Positions 20,610 through 32,353 are shown, numbered from the stretch's first letter. The stretch is 64,000 nt of DNA from Perilla frutescens (GCA_026008535.1 BRKX01000003.1:27146001-27210000), one strand, 5' to 3'. A program made the numbers and translations. The notes: generated by a model not told the origin, from the sequence alone.

Positions 20610-21478
20610 GAATTTTATCCAGCCCTCTGGGGTTCATATCCCAGCAGAATTTTTGGGTTTTTAGTAATGGATGATTATGATCTACCTTTTTTTTAAATAG
20701 CAGAACTATAATCTACTTCTTTAGTTACGGTCTTGTGTGATTGTGTTTTTGTTTCTCTCTCAATTCTTCTCTGTCGAATCTGGAAACTTCATATTGCATT
20801 TATTCTTGTGAAGTGATGTTTACGCACGATCTATAAAGGTATTTATACTCCCCATTTACATTGTATAAGAAATAGCAAAACATTAAAAATAGTACGTGCC
20901 AACGCTATATAACCTACGTTTAAGGTTCTTTTTAATATAAATAAATGATAAAAAACTCTTTACTTTTCCATCGTCCATTTGAGGTCTGAGAAATAAACGA
21001 TCACAATAATCTCGATTTTAAAATTGGATTATGGTGAAAATATGTAGTTGGTTCTTGACAAAGAAACAAAGAAATTGTGGCTTGTCTATCGAGAGAGAGA
21101 GAGAGAGAGAGAGTAGCAAGACATCGGAATGAGGAGCGCGCCACGTTATTGGCGAAAGAATCAACAATAATCACCTCAGATCAATTGCCTCATCTTTATT
21201 TAATACCACAACTATATTTTATTTGCATTGTTGTATAAATATCAAAATAACTTTAGTTTTAAAACAAATGGTGAGTATTTATTAGATAGAGAAACAGGCA
21301 TTTTGTATGAATAATTCATTTTTTTATCTTTTTTTTTTTGTAATAAGAAATGATGCATGGTAGTGGTTTTCTTTTATAATAGGAATATAAATTGGCAAAG
21401 AATTTTGGGACTGTTGTTACCTTAAATATTTTCTTAGGAGAGTATAAGCTACAGTATAAGTAAATTGGCAATAAAGTA

Positions 21479-21518
<40 letters not shown>

Positions 21519-21872
21519 CTCTCATTTAGGAACTTTAATAAACTCATTTACCTCAAAGTATTTGATAAATAAAGCTCGAAATTCAGCTCAATAATAAACA
21601 AGTCAAGTTTGAGCTTGATAATACTCATCTCTGTTCGATTACACCTCAGATTAGAAAGGGATACTCGTAAGCAAAATGTATAAAATACCATGATCCTTAT
21701 TTATACTACATACATCATATCTAGTTCATGTAACCAGAGTTGTAGTATAATCAACATTTGGCATAGTAAAAAATAAATGTTCCAATCATTTTAGGTGCAA
21801 ATGTAATAGTATATTTTCTGAAGTCCTAAGATGTTCACTGCAGTGTATAACATGCACAATGAATGTTGTATT
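20610..21872. other. Intergenic, simple repeats only
   Basis: AT-rich. It contains (GA)n at 21090-21113 and (CT)n at 21482-21515. No gene, LTR or RNA was recognised. The right end is the expected 3'UTR zone of the SYP81-like gene. Confidence 0.5.
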
Positions 21873-22016
21873 TCAACTATAAAAATCAAGAAAGAGAACT
21901 GAAAAGGTAAGGACAAATAAAAAGAGCAACATAAATGTTCTGCTACTGCTATTCCTTTGGATGGCTTGTGACAATTCTTTATTACCAAGCTCCACATTCA
22001 TTGTTGCCTCAACTGC
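21873..22016 (-). pseudogene. SYP81-like last exon: SNARE end and tail anchor
   Basis: The acceptor TTAACAG precedes GCAGTTGAGG. It encodes AVEATMNVELGNKELSQ (end of the SNARE motif), then SSSRTF and a hydrophobic tail anchor of about 17 residues ending LDFYS and TGA. 47 codons plus stop, matching the usual family end. Confidence 0.85.
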
Positions 22017-22138
22017 CTGTTAAATCCAATAGCCAAAGGAATAATAAATTTCACCATCTATGATATAGATGAGGTATATCTATCTAATTCAAGTTCAAAT
22101 TTTTATCAACTCAGAAATGTGGATGGAGTATAATTCAC

Positions 22139-22271
22139 CTGCTCATACAAACACTCTTATCTGCTGGGACTGTTGCAATACATGAGTAGACATGAGGTGG
22201 TTCAGTGCAGACATTTCCACCATCTTCGTCTCGGTCTCTTGAACAGCATCTAACATGCTGGCCAACTCTAC
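22139..22271 (-). pseudogene. SYP81-like SNARE-motif exon with +1 frameshift
   Basis: Encodes VELASMLDAVQETETKMVEMS...LMSTHVLQQSQQI, the core of the Qa-SNARE helix. It is 133 bp, one more than the 132 needed to keep frame between its phase-0 borders. The extra A lies in the run around 22156-22160 and produces an early TGA. Splice sites are intact. Confidence 0.85.
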
Positions 22272-22361
22272 CTGCATGAACGGTTTAGAGAAATTATGGC
22301 TCGACTAGCTTAAGCCATATATATTAAATACAGACACTTCTGCTAGTCAACAGTTGATTAC

Positions 22362-22613
22362 CTGAAGGACACGTGTATCGTCGTCTAATTGCTGTTGCTG
22401 GAATTTGATCAGCTCTGCTTGAACATCATCTGTCCGCTTGACTTCCGAATTGTTTACTTCCCTGGGCTCAATATTTCCAGAAGTCGAGCTCTCTCCAACA
22501 GCAGTAGGGCCACTCTGCTTGAGTTTTCTTCTTGGTGTCACTCGGTTCATAGCTTCTCGAAGCTGATCAAATTGTGATGTCACTGAATGAAGCTTTTCAC
22601 TTAAAATCAATAC
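22362..22613 (-). pseudogene. SYP81-like middle exon
   Basis: 84 codons beginning VLILSEKLHSVTSQFDQLR and ending DDDTRVLQ before GTAATC. The family usually has about seven more residues (an RFQD-containing stretch) after QFDQLR; here the text goes straight to EAMNRVTPRRK, an in-frame loss. The linker that follows is Ser/Glu-rich and variable. Confidence 0.85.
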
Positions 22614-22713
22614 CTGCAATTGGACAAAAAAATAATTTCACTGAGCAAAAAGTCGGAGCAAATGACAGTACATTAAGCTTTTATAGAATATCTTTTTATG
22701 TGGATGTCTCTAC

Positions 22714-24569
22714 TGTTGGAAATTAAACCGGTCCGAAACAATTTCGGGTCGAATAAAATCCGATATTCGATCAAATCGAACTGGAGCGGAAGCGTATAAA
22801 TCAGACAATAGATCGTGATATAAAAATATAATATCCATGCGAATTAAATTTATTTAATACTAAAGAAGATATAAAGAAAGTACCTTTTTCTTAAACCTCC
22901 TTTGAATCTTTGAAGCTCGTAAACACCACAATCTTCCAATTCAATCCTTCCTTTGAACGGTAGTGAGTGGGCACCGAAATAAATCTATAAAGTTCCTAAC
23001 TTAATTTTTCTACGATTATTTCAACACATGAAATCGTAGAATTGGGCTATAGTATGAGTAGGATTTTTAATCTATATTAAAAATAAACATAAGAAGAAAA
23101 GAGATTAGCAACTAAGCTTTTTGATTTCGTAAATCAAAACAGCCGAGAAACAGCCGAGAATTGATTATGGAAACAATCAATTCCTTTTTCTTTCTCTCAC
23201 AAAGCAAACGTCTCACGTTTGTATTTCTTTTTAATCGGCGTCCTCTCTTTCTTTAATTCTCTTTTCTTATGTTATATTTATAGTTAGATTTAGGTCAAAT
23301 CCCAATACATATCAGTTTCCTATCTTAAACAGATTCAGAATCATATAAGATAAGGAAACAAATTAATAATTATCTCTAATAATTATTAATTATTACTAAT
23401 ATGTAAATATTATAAATATCTTATATTTATTTAATTCCTAGCACACAGTCAAACTGTGGAATATCATATATTCCAGGAATTAATTAATATTTACACATAA
23501 GCTCAAACTTTATGAAAACTTATTTTTCATAACACTTTAGGAACTTCAATATTATTATCAACCCGTCAATAATATAGGAAGGCGAATCGGGGACCATGGA
23601 CCTATAATCAAGAGCTCCAATAAATCAAATAAATAATTAAACTCTTTAATTAATTTATTTGATTTATTAATTCCGATATTATTCCACTAAAAATTTGGAA
23701 TTGCACTCTCTTTAATTATAGAACATATTTACTCTACGAATTTGAGCAGTCCATTGATTTAATCATTTCATATGAGTTAATCCTCCATAGATAATTCATA
23801 ATTGAAGACAGGTAATATCCGTTAACCTCTTCAATTATTTCTTTTCCTCATTTACCATTAATTCACCAGTGAGCGATTAATTTATAAACAATTTATAAAT
23901 TAGAGATCTCAAATCACTCAGTTCCAGAATTAACAAATGAGAGAATTATCTTTCTACTTCTCAAAAGAAGGAATGGATTCCATATCTATAAATTACATTC
24001 CCAGCTATTTAATTCAAATGTGAATCTAAAATGCAAGTTTAGTGAATGTTGGCAAACAAACTTTAACAAGCAAATTAAGAATCACATTGAAATAAACAGG
24101 AGTCTATAATCACTCAGGATTAAGATTATTCATATATGATCATCTTGTGATTTAATTTAATATTCCTTTTCTTTAACGGAATTTGAAAGAATAATTAAGT
24201 TAAATCGGTCCAAGCCCTATATGATCATATCATATATAAATGCACCCAACTGGATGTCTCCACATTAACGGTTTGGATAAAACGGTCACATTCATAATGT
24301 CATCGGGCTGCATTAGTGACATTTTAATTTAAAGATCCCATACTTTAATTAAATTCGTCACGGACTTCATTTTTAGTTTATTTTTCATAATCTTAATCCT
24401 CTTGTATATAACACTTATATACTAAGATTATGGTAACATTAAATAAACTAGGGATTTTTGTGATGTAAAATAAATGCACACAAGAAGCATATTAGTTCGA
24501 AAATAAATGTCGCTTTTATAAATAAGATAAAAACAATTCACAATTGCTTTCAGGGCACAATCCCCAACA
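22714..24569. mobile_element. Solo LTR, 1856 bp, in SYP81 intron
   Basis: Starts TGTTGGAAATTAAACC and ends CACAATCCCCAACA, flanked by perfect TCTAC duplications (22709-22713 and 24570-24574). No internal coding region is present, so it is a solo LTR left by LTR-LTR recombination. Layout and end sequences resemble the Copia LTR at 26330-27776, which suggests a related copia family, probably on the minus strand; that assignment is weak. Confidence 0.88.
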
Positions 24570-24896
24570 TCTACTTCCTAAAACTTCTGAAAGTAACCGA
24601 AAAGGAAGAGAAAACAGGCATTCGTTGGCTACACCATCTTTTAGCATTACCAACAAATCATTGCTATGACATAATATTCTTGACTTAGAAAACGCATTTG
24701 ATAATAGAACATGGATTCAAGACCGACACACATTGGAAAACAAAACAAGGTCCTCTTTCTTTTCGAGTACAAAAAGCATTAAAAAGATCGAAAACCTAGT
24801 TCTATATAATATTGAACAACTGCAGTAACTATTCAGAAAATGCAAACAATACAAATGATTATTGATGTCAAAACAACACAGATATAGAAGTCACAC

Positions 24897-24964
24897 CACA
24901 CCATGTTTGTGAGCTATGGTATCAACATTCAAATTGTCACTCCTACCAAGCCATCCCTTTGAAA
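24897..24964 (-). pseudogene. SYP81-like short exon
   Basis: Encodes SKGWLGRSDNLNVDTIAHKHGV, a clear match to the conserved SKGWLG...AHKHGV block of SYP81. 68 bp: two bases of a split codon plus 22 codons. The acceptor CTAATTAG and donor GTGTGA are present. It joins in phase to the next exon (VLILSEK). Confidence 0.85.
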
Positions 24965-25914
24965 CTAATTAGTCAGAGAAACTAATTAAAAAGAAAGTAA
25001 ATAAGGCAAACTTTTTGTTAGAGTAAATCGCATTGAGCATTTGAAAGGAGGTTTCAAAACAATTATGCTTGAAATAGGAGCTTAGAGCAAAGGTAAGGGG
25101 TTAAATATTCTGAGAAGAAACGAAAGAGTTAGACATGTGCCATCTATGTCATTCACCTACAGAAAACAGACTCCAATTCTAAATTGACAAGAATCTGACC
25201 AAGGGGAAGTAAACATGTAAGAAATCCAAATAAAGTATGTACTAGATGTGAAACCATTGAGGAGTTCAAAGAAGAGAGGCCATGAGGTGTTTGAAAGATT
25301 GATACTTATTTAACACTTGTACAGTTGAAATGAGACAAAGATCAGGTAAGATGCCTCCACCATCAACAATTTCAAGTGGGAAAGTGTATTCTTTACAATA
25401 ATATTCCATATATAAAATGGAAACTGAGGAATTAAATGGCAGATATTCATTGGTAGTAAACTTTTTCTAGCTAAGTCATGATGTCCAAGCCACTATGTCA
25501 ACCTTGAGAATTATCATAAAATATAATAGTAGCAACAAGTGGCAGTTTAACTTTTTCGAGAATGCAATTACTGCTCCATAATATACTATACTAATCAAAT
25601 GAAAACTGGCAGGTTATGGAATATATGCACTCTATAGAAGTGACATCAATACATGAAAGCATCACACAACATAATAAGAATATGTCTGCAGTAGAATCTT
25701 CTAAATTAACAATCCAATACTTATGCCTTTTCGACGATTCATTCATAAAGAAAGCATGAACTTAAACACAAATCATCAACAGTCTTCATAAAAGGCAAAA
25801 CAGAGCCTAGAAGGAAAAATTTATGGGAGATCTACACAAAAAACTAGTACTTCAAATAGACAGATAACGATGCATGTGTCTTATAAAGAGAGGGGAAGAA
25901 TGAAGATATCTCAC

Positions 25915-26019
25915 CTCATGCTCAATGCTATCTCTCTCTTGTTCAGTAATACGATGTACATCTACATAATCCTTCTTATGCTTCAAGAGGAACAGCTCTA
26001 AGGCTCTAATACTTTCAAG
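25915..26019 (-). pseudogene. SYP81-like exon, N-terminal helical domain
   Basis: 35 codons, LESIRALELFLLKHKKDYVDVHRITEQERDSIEHE, matching the conserved LFLLKHKKDYVD...TEQE block. The acceptor ATATGCCAG and donor GTGAGA are consensus. The exon that should precede it (the protein start) is not found in the 310 bp before the Copia element. Confidence 0.85.
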
Positions 26020-26329
26020 CTGGCATATAAATTGTTGAAACCGTTGGTATATATATATGTGTGTGTTTTGTCTTTCTTTTGTGTGTTGTGCAGATAAAAT
26101 GTGTTTGAGCGAAAATAGAAACATTGGGTGTTTTGACCAAGTCTTGAAGGATAAAGTCCAAGATATGGTTGTTCCTATATCTAAGGGAAGTTTGTTGCTT
26201 GCGGCTAAAGTCAAGGAGTGATGGAAGGAGTGGATTTCGTGCAAGATATATGAGTAGAGGTCAAGTAATTAGTTTTATACAAATAGGAATCAATTGTATA
26301 GAGTTAGTGATACGAATTGACAGAGATAT
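26020..26329. other. Unassigned stretch between SYP81 exon and Copia LTR
   Basis: Contains a TA/TG microsatellite at 26048-26070. On the + strand there is an acceptor-like TTGTGCAG followed by an open stretch ending near 26221, with no recognised similarity. No SYP81 first exon is seen. Confidence 0.3.
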
Positions 26330-27776
26330 TGTTGGGGTTTTTTCGAATTGAACCACCGCAGGATCTAATTGGATGTTCATTAATCCGTGTTCATGCAAAA
26401 CATAATTTTATGTAACATGCATGTTTATCATAGTCTAATCAAAAGGCATGCAAAGCAGATTCGAATCTAATAAAGCGGAAGACATAGAAACGAATCTACT
26501 TACAAATTGATAGACGGTCTGTGGACAAGATTAAAGATCTAATCTTTCTGTTGAATGAACTGTAGTTGGCGCCACCTAGCACTCAAAATTTCGACCACCA
26601 CAGTATTCTACTCCAAGATCTTCTGTTGTATTCCCGGACTGTATCTAGATTCAGAGTGGGCTGAAATCTACTAGATAGAGTTGTGAAATCTGTGGATAAC
26701 TTTGAGAGACAAAGAGGGGCTGATTTCCTATGATTAACATCATCTAATTTTCGTGCCCCCTCCCCTTATATATAGGGAGGGGCGAAAATTTCATGTTTCA
26801 GCCCTATTGGGCTGGGCCTCTATCTCAAGTTCAATATCCAGTCCACTTTCAGTCAATTGGGCTACAACAGGGATCTAGAAGAATATTAAATTGGCCCACT
26901 AATTTATTTAATATCCAATATCCAATAAACCTAGGATATAATTAAATAAATTAAGTTTTACTTTTATTCCACTAAAGAAGTAAAACTTACCTACCAATTT
27001 AATACATATTTACGAATATGCTTTCTCCTTTAGTCCAGCCATTCCCCGTGTTTAAGATATAATGTTCATTAATTAATTATGTAAGCCTCTGACAGCTATA
27101 ATTAATTAACATCTAAAACCTTGAGTAGTACCACACAAGCTTTATTCATGTACGGAATAAATTCCACCTGCAGGGTTTTAACATGAACTTGTGCTTCCTC
27201 AAGAGAACATCATCAACCTGGCGCACCAGGACACAGTGCTCATGCATACTGCTCGAGACATCATGTATACATTGTTATTACCCAAGATATCGAATTCGAT
27301 CTACGAAAAGATCTCACACATTGATAAATCAAAGTAATAAACAATGCACACATATGCTCGCCAATATCACATGAGTTCAGAACCCGAACTCTGTGGATCT
27401 TTATTCTCTCAGTAACTGGGTCAGAGACAGAGAATAGTATCCTATCGTGATCCTCCTCAATACACTAACTAGTGTACTAGAATAATCAGTTAGTCAAGAT
27501 AAACTAACTCATCAGATTATTCTATGGTATACCGATGGTGTGTTCAGGACCATCTAAGCCGTGAGCTCTTTAATACATTACAAGGTTCTAATGATATGAT
27601 CTTACCGTGTGACTCCCCACACCATATCATCTACAATGTAAGTATATGGAACATTGCATAAAACAATTATAGAACATAATCTAAATGCAAACAGTGACTG
27701 CAATAACTTTCATTTCATATCATCATATCATCAGAAAAGTATACAAAGACGAGTCTTCCAGTATACAAAACTAACA
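26330..27776 (-). repeat. 3' LTR of truncated Copia element
   Basis: + strand begins TGTTGGGGTTTTTTCG and ends ACAAAACTAACA. It is immediately followed by ATCTCCCACTTATACTTG, whose complement is the PPT. Length 1447 bp. The left boundary is inferred from the TG start and matching inverted ends. Confidence 0.75.
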
Positions 27777-27794
27777 ATCTCCCACTTATACTTG
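27777..27794 (-). other. Polypurine tract, truncated Copia
   Basis: Minus strand AAGTATAAGTGGGAGAT directly before the LTR start TGTTAG. Confidence 0.8.
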
Positions 27795-27853
27795 AAGCAT
27801 GTCTTTCAAGCATAATAACTAACTGGCAAACTCTCCAATCTAAAACTATCAAC

Positions 27854-30823
27854 TCAAACTGCGCTACCGGGTCTGCATCTCACTTCCATTTTCTCCACGT
27901 GACCATCAAAGGTCTTAGCCGCCAGGCTCTTCGTGAATGGATCAGCCAGGTTGTCCTTAGATGCAATCTTGACCACCGCCACGTCTCCTCTCTTAACGAT
28001 TTCTCGTATAAAATGGTACTTTCTCTCTATGTGTTTACTTGCCTTGTGAGCTCTGGGTTCCTTCGAATTTGCCACTGCACCAGAGTTATCACAGTATATC
28101 GTGATAGTCTTAGGCAAATCAGAAACCATGCCCAAGCCCACTAGGAACCCGCGGAGCCAGACAGCCTCTTTTGCAGCCTCAGAGGCAGCTACATACTCAG
28201 CTTCCATGGTGGAATCCGCAATGCATTTCTGCTTAATGCTCCTCCATGCGATGGCTCCACCTCCTAGTGTAAACACATAGCCCGAGGTAGACTTACTCTG
28301 ATCTTTGTCGGATTGAAAATCTGAGTCCGTGTAACCCAAAGGTACTAGACTATCAGAGCGGAAAACCAACATGTAGTCTCGAGTCCGTTTAAGGTACTTG
28401 AGAATGTTTTTGACCGCAGTCCAGTGACCTTGTCCAGGGTTAGACTGATATCTGCTTACCATGCCAACGGCATAGCATATATCAGGCCTAGTGCATAGCA
28501 TAGCATACATCAAACTTCCCACAGCCGAAGCATATGGTACTTTCTTCATTTTCTCTATCTCAGACTGTGTTTGGGGACACATTTCCTTGGATAGATGAAT
28601 TCCATGCCTGTAAGGTATAAAACCTTTCTTGGAATCTTGCATACCAAATCTAGCTAGCATTGTATCGATATAAGTCGCCTGGGACAGACATAACATCCTT
28701 TTCTGGCGATCTCGAATGATCTTGATGCCAAGGACATGTCTGGCTTCACCCAGATCCTTCATATCGAACTGCTCGGACAGCCACACCCTAATGTTTGACA
28801 ACGCCTTCTTACTGTTTCCAATAAGTAAGATGTCATCAACATAAAGTACGAGGAATGCCACCACGTTTCCGTCACATTTCTTGTACACACAGCTCTCATC
28901 CAGACTTTGCACGAATCCATATGACTGGATAACCTCGTCAAATTGGATGTTCCAAGACCTCGATGCCTGCTTAAGTCCATAAATGGATCTCTTAAGCTTA
29001 CACACCAAGTGCTCTTGGCCCTTAGCAATGAATCCCTCTGGTTGTTTCATGTGAATGTTTTCCTCAAGACTTCCGTTTAGGAAAGCCGTCTTGACATCCA
29101 TCTGCTAGATCTCATAATCCAAATGAGCGGTAATAGACAAGAGAATCCGGATTGACTTAAGCATGGCTACCAGTGAAAAGGTTTCCTTATAATCGATCCC
29201 TTCTTTCTGAGTATACCCTTTTGCCACCAATCTAGCTTTGAAGGTTTCAACCTTCCCATCAGATCCTCTCTTGCGCTTGTAGACCCACTTACAGCCAATG
29301 GGTTTTACCCCATCTAGTGGTTCTATAAGTTCCCAGACTTGATTGTGATCCATAGATCCAATCTCAGACTCCATTGCAGTTTTCCAAGAATCTGCATCTT
29401 TATCTCGAATTGCCTCGTCATAGGTCCTGGGATCCAATTCATTGAGACCCTCTGGGAAATCTGAAGCCTCTCCCAGACCAATGAATCTATCAGGTTGGCG
29501 TACAACCCTCCCACTGCGACGAGGCAGTTCCTGTACTTCTGTGACACATTGTGTAGTGTTTGGTGGTTCCTCTTCTTGTACAACCGGTGTAGGATTCGAT
29601 CCACCCCTTAACTCCTCAAGGATGATGTGACTCCTTGGTATGTGGTTTATGACATAGTCTTCCTCTAAGAATCGAGCATTGGTACTAACAATGATCTTCT
29701 GATCCTTAGGACTATAAAACAAACCACCTTTCGTTCCTATAGGATATCCAACGAACAGTCTTACATCAGTATGAGGAGCCAGCTTATCAGCTTCCTTGTC
29801 CAACACGTGTGCTGGGCTACCCCAAATCCGAATATGGTTCAAACTGGGCTTTCGTCCAGTCCATAGTTCTGTAGGTGTAGCAGGAACTGATTTCGATGGA
29901 ACCAAGTTAAGAATATAGGCTGCTGTTTCCAGGGCATATCCCCAGAACGAAATAGGCAACTCAGAATAACTCATCATCGATCTAACCATCTCTAACAATG
30001 TACGATTCCTTTTTTCCGCCACGCCATTCTGTTGTGGCATTCCAGGCGCAGTCAACTGGGATGTAATCCCACTCTCTGCCATGTAATCCCTAAATTCGCT
30101 TGAGAGGTACTCGCCACCACGATCAGAACGTAGTGACTTGATACTTCTGCCTGTTCATTTCTCCGCTTCCGCCTTAAACTCTTTGAATTTCTCAAAGCAT
30201 TCAGACTTGCGACGTAATAGGTAGATATAACCGTATCTAGAGTAATCATCAATGAGAGTGACGAAATACTCGAACCCTTCTCAAGCTTGAACTGACATAA
30301 GGCCGCATAGGTCAGAGTGAATCAAATCTAATAGCCCTTCGGATCTATTTCCTTTTGACTGGAAAGGACGCTTGGTCATTTTACCTTCCAAACAGGATTC
30401 ACACAAAGGAAACGATTCCAGTACCAAAGAAGACAATGGTCCATCGTTTACAAGCCTTTGTATCCTCTTAAGGTTAATATGACCTAGCCTTAGATGCCAA
30501 AGATAGGTTTGATTCAATCCCGAAGGTTATTTTCTCTTGTTAGGATTTATGATCGATGTATTCAACAGTTGTCTATGCATAGTGTTTTCAGTTGGTTTAA
30601 GAAAGTATAAGTGTCCATCCAATGTGCCAGAACAGATAAAATGTTTACCACTAAAGATAACTACTTTGTTATCAAAAGAAACAGAATATCCATCCATAAT
30701 CAATTTAGAAACTGAAATCAAGTTTCACCTAAAACCAGGCACAGAAAGATAATCTTTCAAAACCAAAGTTCTATCACTACTGAAAGGTAAAACATCGTCT
30801 CCCACTCCAACAGCCGCCACTCT
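27854..30823 (-). pseudogene. Copia pol: protease edge, integrase, RT, RNase H
   Basis: In element order: TLVLKDYLSVPGF and NLISVSKL (pre-integrase region), LWHLRLGHINLKRI with CESCLEGK (zinc region), integrase RSDRGGEY and QQNGVAEKRNRT, LRIWGSPAHV-like block, RT (GCKWVYKRKRG, MDVKTAFLNGSLEE, LYVDDILLIGN), RNase H (YTDSDFQSD, MEAEYVAASEA, CDNSGAV, KHIERKYHFIRE, NLADPFTKSL). Stops at 30725, 30527, 30281, 30155 and 29105 all lie in one frame, with no frameshift. Each falls at a position where C-to-T or G-to-A change of an Arg, Gln or Trp codon would explain it. Confidence 0.88.
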
Positions 30824-31061
30824 CGTGAAGATAGTGGAGGGAGCGGGGGCGGAAGAGAAGCAGAGGGATTTGAAGGCGGCGTTTGAACTGTACGCGCCGG
30901 AGGGAAGCGCGTGCATTACCCCGACGAGCTTGAAGAAAATGTTGAGGAGATTGGGGCAGAGGAAAACCGTCGATGATTGCAAGAATATGATCGCTTGTTT
31001 TGATCTTAACGGCGATGGAGTTCTCAATTTCGACGAGTTTAAGGTTATGATGTCGTCTTAA
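30823..31061 (+). pseudogene. 3' fragment of a calmodulin-like (CML) EF-hand gene
   Basis: Encodes about 78 residues: KIVEGAGAEEKQRDLKAAFELYAPEGSACITPTSLKKML..., then DDCKNMIACFDLNGDGVLNFDEFKVMMSS. The last EF-hand loop (DLNGDGVLNFDE) has all canonical ligands. The preceding hand (YAPEGSACITPT) lacks the first Asp, as in some plant CML31/CML38-type proteins. The N-terminal half with its EF-hands and the ATG are missing: reading leftwards one enters antisense Copia sequence. It is therefore a truncated gene end, with the natural stop TAA kept. Confidence 0.82.
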
Positions 31062-32118
31062 TGATGAATATAACGTCATTTGTTTATTTCCTCATTCATT
31101 TGTTCTGGATACATCATTAAGATTCTTATTAGAGTAGTCAGTTTGATTTAGTAGTTGAGGCAAAACCAAAGCGCATATATAATAGATGTTGTGCTGCCAT
31201 ATGAATTTAAATACCAGATTCCTAAATATAAATAATCAAGAAGCAGCTGCATGCTAAACTAACGAACCAAATTGTTATATATAAAATATTTGCATATATA
31301 TATATATATTATATATCATATATAAATTCTACGTATACATATAATATAAAACATATTTTTCCAGGTTCTGAGACTACCGTTTCAATAATTGGTTCAAAGA
31401 ACCGGCCGTACCTGCCAAGTCAAAGTAAATCCAACGAGTTGAGTATATAACTAAGTAATTAAGACCTAACTCCTGATGATCAAATTTGTAAACAAATTAA
31501 ATAATGTTTATCTTAATTAATTGGTTGAATTCTTTATAGGAGGCTAACTCCATTCAAGCTTTTATAATGAGGCTCCAGTTTGGTTCGTATTCAAGTTTTT
31601 AAATTTTAGGTTGGTCTGGAATATGCGTAATTTATTATTCCATGCATCTTATTAATTCATATGTGTTTTTTTTTTTTTTTTTTATGTCCCAATATATAGG
31701 CGAGTTTCTATATTTATTTAGTTTATTTATTAATATGCTCATATTTAATATGTTTATAGTAAGCATTCATTTTTTATTGTCAAATAAAATAAATATGAGC
31801 ATATTATGAAGTCTACTGATTTAATTATTTTTTCTAATAATTTTCTTAATGCTAGTAAAAAATATAAGCAACCTAATTGAATGAGATGAAGGGAGTAATT
31901 CAAATCAAGCTTCTTAATTAAATGACAATTTCTGAAAAAAAAAATGAGGAAGCTTGAGCTCATTAAATATACATAGTTGAGCTCAAAATTGTGATTTTTT
32001 AACGACCAAAGCTGATTTTTAATTATTTTTGTTATAAAGTTGATAAATAGCTCGAAATCAACTGCAGTCCTCTACGTTTACGCACTAATCTGAATATAAG
32101 CTAAAAAGTAAAAACATC
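31062..32118. other. AT-rich region after the CML fragment
   Basis: Probable CML 3'UTR followed by AT-rich sequence with TA runs (31280-31345), a T20 run (31660-31683) and a 17-bp perfect inverted repeat (31731-31747 with 31790-31806). No gene seen. Confidence 0.45.
31731..31806. repeat. Inverted repeat with 17-bp perfect arms
   Basis: TAATATGCTCATATTTA and its exact reverse complement are separated by 42 bp. It might be a relic of a small foldback element; no TSD was established. Confidence 0.8.
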
Positions 32119-32353
32119 GTCCCCTTGGGAATGGCCTAGTGGTGGAGTGGTGATATCTTGAGTCCAAAGGTCTCAAGTTCGAATCCCACCAACACCACTA
32201 GGTGTGAGCCTGTCACACCTGACTTGCCAAGTGTGGTTTACCTCTCCTGTGTAGTTTGCAAGCTATTACACAGGGGCGGGGTTTACCCAATGCGCACCTT
32301 CGTAGCGGCTGCGGGTTACCTTCGACAACAAAAAAAAAAAAAGTAAAAACATC
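32119..32353 (+). mobile_element. tRNA-derived SINE with 16-bp target duplication
   Basis: Has a pol III A box (TGGCCTAGTGG, 32132-32142) and B box (AGTTCGAATCC, 32176-32186), a unique body, and an A-rich tail (from about 32328). The sequence AAAAAGTAAAAACATC flanks it on both sides (32103-32118 and 32338-32353), a long target duplication typical of LINE-mobilised SINEs. The element proper is about 32119-32337. The 62-codon ORF inside is not a gene. Confidence 0.9.

Larger units (their letters stand above)
21873..26019 (-). pseudogene. SYP81: SYP81 (syntaxin 18/Ufe1-type) gene, broken
   Basis: Five exons on the minus strand match plant SYP81, the ER Qa-SNARE for retrograde Golgi-to-ER fusion. 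They are 25915-26019, 24897-24964, 22362-22613, 22139-22271 and 21873-22016, all with GT/AG borders. The first family exon (N-terminus) and the exon between the first two listed (a KACKEQID-like region) could not be found. The fourth exon has one extra base and reads into a stop; the third lacks about seven residues after QFDQLR. A 1.86-kb solo LTR lies in one intron and a Copia element begins 310 bp upstream of the first exon. The final exon would still encode the tail anchor. Either a pseudogene or a partial duplicate. Confidence 0.85.
26330..30823 (-). mobile_element. Truncated Ty1/copia element (Tork/Angela-like)
   Basis: A 1447-bp 3' LTR (26330-27776), the PPT, then RNase H, RT, integrase and the start of the protease region on the minus strand. 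It stops abruptly near 30823 at a junction with CML coding sequence. The 5' LTR and gag are absent, so no target duplication can be verified (the 5 bases before the LTR are GATAT). The coding frame is unshifted throughout but has five stop codons. Confidence 0.9.

Noticed and set aside
26100..26221. Exon-like open stretch after TTGTGCAG
   Set aside because: No similarity found and no partner exons; could not be tied to SYP81, which is on the other strand.
32119..32337. A functional tRNA gene, suggested by A and B boxes
   Set aside because: The 5' end cannot be folded into a full cloverleaf by eye, and the poly-A tail plus long target duplication show a SINE.
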